Made by a program: the position numbers and the translations under genes. Shown in pieces: positions 1-5,661 of a stretch of 5,661 nucleotides of DNA. Below the pieces are notes generated by a model, which saw only the letters and a program-made list of their open reading frames with translations, ran no database searches and was not told the DNA's origin. How positions within the stretch are numbered: position 1 is the first letter of the stretch; every line of letters starts with the position of its first letter. Source of the DNA: Minisyncoccota bacterium (GTDB taxonomy: Bacteria > Patescibacteriota > Minisyncoccia > Phycocordibacterales > SBAW01); the NCBI GenBank assembly GCA_020050775.1, contig JAGVKC010000040.1:1-5661 (forward strand). The letters run 5' to 3'.

Positions 1-551
1 ATGACGCGAGCATATACCCGCGCATGCACGCAGCACTTGCACAGCGGATACTCCACAGCGGCGGAGCATTACTAAGCGAGTACCCATCTGCGTTTAAGCC
101 TCGGCCGTATTCTTTTGCGGCACGCAATCGCATCATGGCAGGACTTTCAAAAGCAGTGCTTATTATTGAAGCTGGAGAAAAGTCAGGCACACTCATTACA
201 GCGCGTTTGGCGCTTGAGTATTACCGCGAAGTGCTTGCGGTGCCGCACGAACTTGGTAAAGAAACGGGCGCAGGGGTAAACCGTCTTATCCGCGAAGGTG
301 CAACCTTGGTTCGAAGCAGCGACGACATTCTGCAAGCACTCGGAATTGCGACTGAAGTCAAACAAGAAATACTACCTACTGACCTCAATGAAAGTGAAAC
401 CCTTGTTCTTGAAGCACTTACCGAAGCGTTGGAAAAAGACACCTTAATTGAACGCACTGAACTTAGCGCTCAAGAGATAAACATAGCGCTTTCTTCACTG
501 CTTATTCGCGGATTATTAGTTGAACGTTTAGGAAAAATTGAACGCATATGA
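1..551 (+). CDS. dprA: DNA-processing protein DprA (Smf), 5'-truncated
   Basis: DprA binds incoming single-stranded DNA in the cytoplasm and helps load RecA during natural transformation. The reading frame is open to the left edge (codons from base 3 read DASIYPR, matching the family's D-x-IYPR segment), so the ATG at 24 is internal and the true start lies outside the window. About 182 residues are visible. Seen in order: SEYP, then RNR at 123-131, then the GLS-x-A-x-L-I-I-E-A core strand and SGTLITA loop of the Rossmann-like fold, a VP strand end, and NRLIREGA. From about base 375 to the stop is a DprA-type winged-helix domain. The usual Gly after the VP strand is replaced by His, and the following loop reads TGAGVN where many homologues have S-GTN; this looks like family variation. 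It ends in TGA, 62 bases before topA in the same direction. No terminator is visible between them, so co-transcription is likely. Confidence 0.93.
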   Translation, partial: DASIYPRMHAALAQRILHSGGALLSEYPSAFKPRPYSFAARNRIMAGLSKAVLIIEAGEKSGTLITARLALEYYREVLAVPHELGKETGAGVNRLIREGATLVRSSDDILQALGIATEVKQEILPTDLNESETLVLEALTEALEKDTLIERTELSAQEINIALSSLLIRGLLVERLGKIERI

Positions 552-613
552 TTCATCTGGGCAACAGGTTGTACTTTGCATGTTTTTTCAGTTCGTTGTA
601 TGAGTAAGACACT

Positions 614-2821
614 GTGAAGCTCGTAATCGTCGAGTCGCCCGCAAAGGCGAAGACTATAGAAAAGTATTTAGGAGAGATTGATAGCTCCGGCGATTTTCTC
701 GTACGCGCGTCAGTTGGTCATGTACGCGACCTTCCTAAGAGCAACAAAAAAGCAATCGATATCGAAGGCGGCTTCATCCCGCATTACGAAGTAGTGCCTG
801 GCAAAATAAAAGTTATTGAAGAACTCACCGGTCTAGCGCAGGAAGCTAAAGAAGTCATACTCGCAACCGACCCCGACCGCGAAGGAGAGGCTATCGCCTG
901 GCATATAAAGGAAGAGCTGGGTCTAAAAAAACCAAACCGCATCGTGTTCAATGAAATAACCAAGGAAGCTATTTCTGAAGCCCTTGAACACCCGCGCAAA
1001 ATCGACGATAACCTGCGCTATGCCAAGGAAGCACGCCGCGTGCTGGATCGTTTGGTAGGCTACGACCTTTCTGGCCTGATTTGGAAAAAAGTGCGCTATG
1101 GCCTCTCTGCTGGCCGCGTGCAGTCCCCTGCACTTCGCATTCTTATGGAGCGCGAGCGCGAAATACGTGCATTCATACCAGAAACCTTTTACGTCATTAC
1201 CGCGCAGACAAAAACAGCAAAAAAGAAAGAGCTTGTGCTTACCTGTAGCGTTGAGCCGCGCGACAAGAAAGAGACTGACCGCATTATTGCTGCAGTCGAA
1301 AAAGACGGCCTTTCGGTAGCAGATGTAACAGAATCCGAAGCAAAACGCTCTCCACGCGCACCGTTTACAACTTCTACGCTTCAGCAATCTGCTTCTTCAC
1401 GCCTAGGCTATTCACCTTCGCGCACCATGCAGATAGCGCAGCGTTTGTACGAAGCGGGGCACATTACGTATATGCGTACCGACAGCGTAAACCTCTCGGC
1501 ACCAGCACGCGCTTCGATGCTCGCATATGCAGAAAAAAAATACGGCAAAGAATATGCAGAGTCGCATGTCTATGCCACTAAGTCTAAAAACGCTCAAGAG
1601 GCGCACGAGGCTATTCGTCCGACGCATATCGAAAAAGAATCGGCCGGCACCACGCCTGAACAAAAGAAGCTCTACGCACTAATTTGGAGCCGCACGCTTG
1701 CGTCGCAAATGTCGGACGCCAAGATTCTGAAGTCAAAAATTGTAGCAGAAACAAAAGACAAAAAAGTCCCGTCGTTTGCAGCGACAGGTTCGCGCGTCCT
1801 TTTTGACGGCTGGCTAAAGGCAGACCCGGCAGCTCGCGGCGAAGACGTTGAACTCCCAGAAGTTACTACTGGCGAGGTATTGAAGGTAGAGAGCGTCTCC
1901 GCAGAGGAAAAGCAGACTACCCCGCCGCCCCGCTACACCGAAGCAGGTCTCATTAAAGAGCTGGAGAAACGCGGCATTGGGCGCCCATCTACCTATGCAA
2001 GCATCATGCGTACACTGGACACTCGCGGCTACGTTACTAAAGAAGGCCGCTCATTGCGCCCCACCGACACTGGGGACGTTGTTTCAAGCTTCCTGGAGGA
2101 AAACTTTCCTACCTACATTAGCGACACCTTTACTGCAGAAATGGAAGACGAGCTCGACGAAATAGCCGAAGGCAAGCGCGGATACGAAAAAACGCTTAGA
2201 GATTTCTACACGCCGTTCCTCAAAGAAGTAAAGAAAAAAGATAAAGAGGCAGGTAAGATAACTGATCTCGGCCCTGCACCGAAAGAATTCACCTGCCCCG
2301 TGTGCGGTTCGACAATGGTCTTTAAGCTTTCACGCGGCGGAAAGTTCATGAGCTGCTCGAAATTCCCTGACTGTATCGGCGCACGCACTGAGGCTGGTGA
2401 AATTCTCTCCAATGAGCAGAAAACTATCGGTGAGCACCCGGAGTACAAACTTCCTATCTTTATGCTCAACGGACGCTTCGGCCCCTATGTGCAAGTTGGT
2501 GAACTAAAGAAAGGCTCAAAACAAAAACCACGCCGCGCCAGCGTCCCTAAAGAAAAAGATCCTGCAAGCGTGACGCTTGAAGAGGCGCTCGTCTACCTTT
2601 CCCTGCCACGCATGCTGGGTACACACCCTGATACTGGAGAAAATATCGTTGCAAATGTGGGCCGCTTTGGTCCATATATTGCTCACACCACAAAACCTAA
2701 ACCAGATTTCCGTTCACTCAAGCAGGATGATGTATATAAAATTGAACTAGACCGAGCACTAGAAATTTTGAAAGAAGAAAAGAAGCGCAGAGGCTTCGCA
2801 CGGAAAAAGAAAGAGAAATAA
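614..2821 (+). CDS. topA: Type IA DNA topoisomerase I
   Basis: This enzyme relaxes negatively supercoiled DNA by cutting one strand through a 5'-phosphotyrosine link. It has 735 residues, shorter than E. coli TopA (865). The GTG start is the first possible in frame: TAA at 605-607 blocks extension, and the N-terminus KLVIVESPAKAKTI is the family's own. The Toprim domain (about 1-115) carries E7 and the metal-binding D86, D88 and E90 of TDPDREGE. The catalytic tyrosine is Y286 in ITYMRTDS, with R288 two residues on. One C4 zinc ribbon uses C561, C564, C581 and C587. Two C-terminal topoisomerase repeats follow, each with GRFGPY (from G620 and G683). The Lys/Arg-rich end probably contacts DNA. 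There is no strong Shine-Dalgarno; GAG at 602-604 is the best candidate. Tandem TAA-TAA stops precede a terminator. The enzyme looks complete and active. Confidence 0.98.
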   Translation: MKLVIVESPAKAKTIEKYLGEIDSSGDFLVRASVGHVRDLPKSNKKAIDIEGGFIPHYEVVPGKIKVIEELTGLAQEAKEVILATDPDREGEAIAWHIKEELGLKKPNRIVFNEITKEAISEALEHPRKIDDNLRYAKEARRVLDRLVGYDLSGLIWKKVRYGLSAGRVQSPALRILMEREREIRAFIPETFYVITAQTKTAKKKELVLTCSVEPRDKKETDRIIAAVEKDGLSVADVTESEAKRSPRAPFTTSTLQQSASSRLGYSPSRTMQIAQRLYEAGHITYMRTDSVNLSAPARASMLAYAEKKYGKEYAESHVYATKSKNAQEAHEAIRPTHIEKESAGTTPEQKKLYALIWSRTLASQMSDAKILKSKIVAETKDKKVPSFAATGSRVLFDGWLKADPAARGEDVELPEVTTGEVLKVESVSAEEKQTTPPPRYTEAGLIKELEKRGIGRPSTYASIMRTLDTRGYVTKEGRSLRPTDTGDVVSSFLEENFPTYISDTFTAEMEDELDEIAEGKRGYEKTLRDFYTPFLKEVKKKDKEAGKITDLGPAPKEFTCPVCGSTMVFKLSRGGKFMSCSKFPDCIGARTEAGEILSNEQKTIGEHPEYKLPIFMLNGRFGPYVQVGELKKGSKQKPRRASVPKEKDPASVTLEEALVYLSLPRMLGTHPDTGENIVANVGRFGPYIAHTTKPKPDFRSLKQDDVYKIELDRALEILKEEKKRRGFARKKKEK

Positions 2822-2822
2822 T

Positions 2823-2851
2823 AAAACCCCGGCCTAACGGCCGGAGTTTTT
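2823..2851 (+). terminator. Intrinsic terminator after topA, symmetric enough to work both ways
   Basis: A six-pair G/C stem (2829-2834 with 2839-2844) closes a TAAC loop. It extends outward through one C/A mismatch (2828/2845), a further C-G pair and four A-T pairs, and ends in a T run (2847-2851). It begins two bases after the first topA stop codon, the place and shape expected of a Rho-independent terminator for dprA-topA. UAAC belongs to the UNAC tetraloops, which fold like GNRA loops. Read on the minus strand, the mismatch becomes a G-U pair and the stem is followed by TTTTATT, so it could also stop transcripts coming from the right. Confidence 0.9.
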
Positions 2852-2974
2852 CCGCACAGTCTCAACGAGGCGACACATGAGCAGCCACGGCGAAGAATAG
2901 CCGTAAAAAATACGCGCCAAAACGCTCTCGAACGCATTGGTCTCAAAAATTCTTTCATTGCCGCATCCTCTCTC

Positions 2975-3003
2975 TTGTGAACCAGACTGAAAACAACGAT
3001 ACT
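2975..3003 (+). promoter_or_regulatory. Weak candidate sigma70-type promoter for rel
   Basis: TTGTGA (2975-2980) and GATACT (2998-3003) are separated by 17 bases, and each matches four of six consensus positions. Because a strong terminator separates rel from topA, rel needs its own promoter somewhere between 2852 and 3010. If this pair is used, transcription would start about base 3010, giving a leaderless mRNA beginning at the ATG. That would leave the GGAGG just upstream untranscribed, so this promoter and that ribosome-binding site cannot both operate. Matches of this quality arise by chance, hence low confidence. Confidence 0.2.
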
Positions 3004-3008
3004 GGAGG
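3004..3008 (+). promoter_or_regulatory. Shine-Dalgarno-like GGAGG, unusually close to the rel start
   Basis: GGAGG lies only two bases before the rel ATG (3011), whereas five to nine is usual. It cannot point to a later start, because the next in-frame ATG (codon 11) would drop conserved N-terminal sequence and leave the spacing too long. Either initiation tolerates this spacing or the match is incidental. Confidence 0.4.
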
Positions 3009-3010
3009 AT

Positions 3011-4570
3011 ATGGCTAACGTCAAAGATATTATTTCTCTGATGAGCGCTCCAAGCGCGGAGGATTCTGCACTCATACAGCGCGCCCATGAATTCGCTGCA
3101 GAGGCACACAAAGACCATAAGCGCTTCTCAGGCGAGCCCTACCTTGTACACCTTGAAGCAACTGCTAAAGGCCTTGCTGCGCTCGATATGAGCGCTAACA
3201 CCGTCGTGGCCGGGCTTCTTCATGACTCCATAGAAGACGCAAACATCCCGCCCGAGAGGATAGAAAAAGAGTTCGGTAAAGAAGTGCGTTTTCTTGTGGA
3301 AGGAGTTACAAAGCTTGGCCGTTTTAAATATCGCGGAGCGGAGCGCCACCGAGAAAGTCTTCGCAAACTTCTCGTCGCTACGGGACAAGACGCACGCGTC
3401 CTTATCATCAAGCTGATGGATCGTCTGCATAACATGCAAACACTCTCGCACGTGCCGGAACATAAGCGTCAGCGTATTGCACTTGAAACGCTTGAAATTT
3501 ATGCAGCTATCGCGCACCGCCTCGGTATGGGCGTAGTGCGCCGTGAACTGGAAGACCTGGCCTTTGAGTACGCATTTCCTGAAGAGTATAAAAAGACAAA
3601 GCAGCTTCTTACAGAACGTTCTAAAGAAACACTCGAGCGTCTAGAGAAAATGTCGCGCACGTTGCGTAAAGAATTTGCAAAGGAAGGCATGACGTCGTTC
3701 CACACCGACTACCGCGTAAAAGGCCTGTACAGTCTGCAGCGCAAACTTAATCGCAAGGGCGGCGACATCGAAAAGATTTACGATATTGCTGCGCTGCGCG
3801 TCATTATGAAAGATATTCCCGAATGCTACCGAGTACTGGGTATCGTGAATAATCTCTGGCAACCACTTCCTAATAAAATAAAAGACTATATTGCATTCCC
3901 AAAACCTAACGGCTATCAGAGCCTCCACACAACCGTCTTCTCAGGCGATGGCGGTATTGTAGAAGTACAAATACGCACTGAAGAAATGCATCGCGAAGCG
4001 GAATATGGTATTACCGCGCACGTTATTTATAAAGATGGCGATGGTCCTGATTCTCCTGCTTCGCGCGCAGGCGGCAAGCGAACTTCCAGTTTTGATTGGA
4101 TAAAAAGCCTTATCCCTGGTTTTCGCCGCTCCCCCAATGAGCCTGAGACTCCGGTAGCGAAAAAAGAGGCTCCGAAACGCACTCGCTATGGGTCATTCGG
4201 CGGACCGGAGTGGCTTGCTGATCTTGGAGACCATATGGAAGATCCGGACATCGAACGCACGCTTAAAACTGACATATTCTCCCACCGCGTGTTCGTCTTT
4301 ACACCGACAGGCGATGTGGTGGATCTTCCTATACACTCCAGCCCGATTGATTTCGCGTATGCCATACACTCCGACATCGGTGATCATGTGGCTGGAGCAA
4401 AATTGAACGGCAAGCTAGTACCGCTCGACACAGAACTGCATAACGGCGACATTGTGGAAATCGTGACTAAAAAAGCAGCGTCACCTAAAACTAAATGGCT
4501 AGATTTTGCTAAAACATCTCTCGCACGCCGGCATATCCGCAACGCGATAGAAAAAGATAAGAAGGTTTAG
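3011..4570 (+). CDS. rel: Bifunctional (p)ppGpp synthetase/hydrolase (Rel/SpoT type), lacking C-terminal sensory domains
   Basis: The enzyme makes (p)ppGpp from ATP and GDP or GTP, and degrades it, in the stringent response. The start is fixed by an in-frame TGA at 2978-2980. The HD hydrolase domain (about 22-160) keeps R38, H47, H71-D72, E75-D76, D137 and N141, so hydrolysis should be active. The synthetase domain (about 220-345) keeps R235, K245, D258, Y302, H306 and E318-Q320. The RxKD motif that marks bifunctional enzymes (ExDD in RelA) reads KIKD at 289-292, a conservative change. A Pro-rich basic linker (about 371-400) leads to a TGS domain (about 421-485). The protein ends at 519, soon after TGS, without the long helical, zinc-finger and ACT regions of roughly 700-residue Rel proteins. 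The stop overlaps the convergent phosphatase gene, so no lost 3' part lies downstream. Both activities are inferred from conserved residues; sensing must differ from classical Rel. Confidence 0.95.
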   Translation: MANVKDIISLMSAPSAEDSALIQRAHEFAAEAHKDHKRFSGEPYLVHLEATAKGLAALDMSANTVVAGLLHDSIEDANIPPERIEKEFGKEVRFLVEGVTKLGRFKYRGAERHRESLRKLLVATGQDARVLIIKLMDRLHNMQTLSHVPEHKRQRIALETLEIYAAIAHRLGMGVVRRELEDLAFEYAFPEEYKKTKQLLTERSKETLERLEKMSRTLRKEFAKEGMTSFHTDYRVKGLYSLQRKLNRKGGDIEKIYDIAALRVIMKDIPECYRVLGIVNNLWQPLPNKIKDYIAFPKPNGYQSLHTTVFSGDGGIVEVQIRTEEMHREAEYGITAHVIYKDGDGPDSPASRAGGKRTSSFDWIKSLIPGFRRSPNEPETPVAKKEAPKRTRYGSFGGPEWLADLGDHMEDPDIERTLKTDIFSHRVFVFTPTGDVVDLPIHSSPIDFAYAIHSDIGDHVAGAKLNGKLVPLDTELHNGDIVEIVTKKAASPKTKWLDFAKTSLARRHIRNAIEKDKKV

Positions 4571-5226
4571 TCAGCTAGATGCGCGTGGTCGTTCCACACC
4601 CAGAGCCACCACGGAGACGCAAGCTCATCCGCATCGTATCCAAGAATAGTCAGCCCGGTATTTTGCATATGAAAGGAGTTAGTGAATTTCCTACAGTCTT
4701 CTGCGGTTAACGAAGCCCCCATAATCGCGCATGCCATCATGACGCGCATAAAGAAACCGTGTGTTACAACGCATATATGTTCCTCTGGGCGCGCTGCAAT
4801 CAGATCAAGAGCCTTAAGCGCACGTTCTCGCAACATCGGAAATGTCTCTTCGTCGTCATATTGAAAGTTGGGATCATGATAGTTTTCCTGTATTGCTTTT
4901 TGCGCTTTTAATGATTCTTCTGCTTCACGTGGAGTATCAAAAAATTTACTCGGGCCCTCTGCTTCAATAAACACATCAAACACTTCAACAGGAATATTCA
5001 ACTGCACCGAAATAGCATCGGCTGTTTCTTTTGCACGCACCATAGAACTTGCCAGAAGTGCTTGAACAGGTAGCTTCCCAACACGCTGCGCTATTTTTTG
5101 CGCCTGCTGATGGCCAGTTTCTGTAAGAGGGTGATTTGGGTGTCCGTGAACCCGTTTTACATTTCCCTCGCTTTGTCCGTGCCGCACGAAATAGACTGTT
5201 TTTTGCGCTTTTGCATCCTGATACAT
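4567..5226 (-). CDS. Histidine phosphatase family protein (phosphoglycerate mutase-like), substrate unknown
   Basis: A 219-residue cytoplasmic protein of the histidine phosphatase superfamily, whose members transfer or hydrolyse phosphate through a phosphohistidine. Visible residues are the N-terminal R15-H16-G17 with Q18 (H16 is the nucleophile), E20 and N22 of the mutase-like SEGN, R64 in the S-x-x-x-R-A-x-E-T-A helix, a probable acid at E88, and the second catalytic histidine H156 in VVTHG. No signal peptide or membrane segment is seen. The C-terminus is rich in Trp (four within WWLWVW) and ends NDHAHLAD. The ATG lies five bases after the parB stop with no Shine-Dalgarno, so translational coupling to parB is likely. 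Its TAA overlaps the rel TAG by four bases, head to head. It could be a phosphoglycerate mutase, a nucleotide or sugar phosphatase, or a protein phosphatase; the sequence does not decide. Confidence 0.9.
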   Translation of the reverse strand: MYQDAKAQKTVYFVRHGQSEGNVKRVHGHPNHPLTETGHQQAQKIAQRVGKLPVQALLASSMVRAKETADAISVQLNIPVEVFDVFIEAEGPSKFFDTPREAEESLKAQKAIQENYHDPNFQYDDEETFPMLRERALKALDLIAARPEEHICVVTHGFFMRVMMACAIMGASLTAEDCRKFTNSFHMQNTGLTILGYDADELASPWWLWVWNDHAHLAD

Positions 5227-5231
5227 ATACG

Positions 5232-5661
5232 TCAGAGCGAGAAACTTTTGGGATCAAAAGAATTTTCGTCTAGGGTTTTCTCCTCCGCGGAACGATCGTC
5301 TAGTAATTCTGCGCTTTGCTCAACGGGAACCTCAGCCGCTTCTGTGGGTGCAGATGCCTGCGCGATACGCGATGCGAGCGCTGCGAAGAGAGTGCGTAGA
5401 TCATCCTCGCTCATAAAGTCGATAGAGAGCTTGCCTCCACTTTCTTTAGGTTCGATAGCTACGCGCGTACCGAGTGCTTCGGTAAGTTCGCGCTCCATGT
5501 CGAGTATTTCAGGCGAATATAGATATTCCTTCTTACGTACGCGGTCAAACGCAATACGTCGCGCAATAGACTCCGTATCGCGCACCGTAAGGTGTTTAAG
5601 AAGTATCTCGCGGAAGAGCGTAGCTTGCTCTTGCGGGCGGTCTGCAAGCATAAGGAGTGGG
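5232..5661 (-). CDS. parB: Chromosome-partitioning protein ParB, C-terminal part (5' end beyond the window)
   Basis: ParB binds parS sites near the origin and spreads as a CTP-dependent clamp, working with ParA to segregate chromosomes. About 142 residues are visible. The frame stays open past the Met at 5649-5651 to the right edge (preceding codons read P-L-L), matching the G-H-A-x-x-LL segment after the ParB helix-turn-helix, so that Met is internal. The segment up to about 5540 (Q-x-x-L-F-x-E-I-L, then LTVRDTESIARR) is the end of the central DNA-binding domain. MERELTEALGTRV, then GGKLSIDF and SEDDLRTLFAAL, form the C-terminal dimerisation domain. Beyond it, about 41 residues (5235-5357) form a low-complexity acidic tail (11 acidic, 3 basic) that most ParB proteins lack. 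The CTP-binding N-terminal domain and any parA are outside the window. The phosphatase gene follows after five bases, so the two are probably one operon. Confidence 0.9.
   Translation of the reverse strand, partial: PLLMLADRPQEQATLFREILLKHLTVRDTESIARRIAFDRVRKKEYLYSPEILDMERELTEALGTRVAIEPKESGGKLSIDFMSEDDLRTLFAALASRIAQASAPTEAAEVPVEQSAELLDDRSAEEKTLDENSFDPKSFSL

Noticed and set aside
569..601. Possible promoter before topA
   Set aside because: TTGTAC (569-574) and TTGTAT (596-601) are 21 bases apart, and the alternative TTTGCA (575-580) gives only 15; neither spacing is acceptable and dprA readthrough is sufficient.
552..613. Terminator between dprA and topA
   Set aside because: There is a T run at 582-587, but no stem precedes it beyond a CAAC/GTTG pairing with a two-base loop.
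923..1387. 154-codon minus-strand ORF inside topA
   Set aside because: It lies wholly antisense to conserved TopA sequence, is rich in Cys and Phe, and has no recognisable domain; it mirrors Lys- and Ala-rich coding on the plus strand.
2834..3118. 94-codon minus-strand ORF spanning the topA-rel gap
   Set aside because: It begins inside conserved rel coding sequence and ends in the terminator hairpin, and the start has no clear ribosome-binding site; the shorter frame from 2958 is the only version worth noting.
4584..4613. CGTGG/CCACG inverted repeat near the rel-phosphatase junction
   Set aside because: A five-base stem with a loop of about twenty and no following T run, inside the Trp-rich coding sequence; not a credible terminator.
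1..5661. Mobile element, CRISPR array, tRNA, rRNA or recoded stop codons
   Set aside because: No repeated spacer pattern, terminal inverted repeats, transposase or integrase motifs, or cloverleaf sequence was seen, and all five genes end at standard stops without internal TGA readthrough.

Overview
The window looks like ordinary bacterial chromosome carrying five protein-coding genes, two of them cut by the window edges. All five read in the standard code: TGA ends dprA and parB, TAA ends topA and the phosphatase gene, and TAG ends rel. Base composition is balanced. Several traits suggest a Candidate Phyla Radiation bacterium of the Parcubacteria type. Rel is short and stops just after the TGS domain. 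Shine-Dalgarno signals are weak or oddly spaced. TopA has one four-cysteine zinc ribbon followed by GRFGPY repeats, and the histidine phosphatase has a distinctive Trp-rich C-terminus. This placement is an inference from protein character, not a database match.

Layout. On the plus strand, the 3' two thirds of dprA (1-551) are followed after 62 bases by topA (614-2821), a widespread bacterial gene pair. A strong intrinsic terminator hairpin (2823-2851) closes topA. A 189-base gap then leads to rel (3011-4570), a stringent-response (p)ppGpp synthetase/hydrolase. On the minus strand, the 3' part of parB (5232-5661, entering from the right edge) is followed after 5 bases by a histidine-phosphatase gene (4567-5226). 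That gene runs head-on into rel, and the two overlap by 4 bases at their stop codons.

How the genes relate. DprA (loading of incoming single-stranded DNA), TopA (relaxation of negative supercoils) and ParB (chromosome partition) all concern the chromosome. Rel sets (p)ppGpp levels. The phosphatase has an intact catalytic set but its substrate cannot be read from sequence. There are no RNA genes, mobile elements, CRISPR arrays or phage genes that I can support. I found no clear new system. The points most worth a second look are the 2822-3010 gap with its two-way hairpin, the shortened Rel with a variant RxKD motif and a basic linker, the acidic tail on ParB, and the terminator-free convergent overlap.
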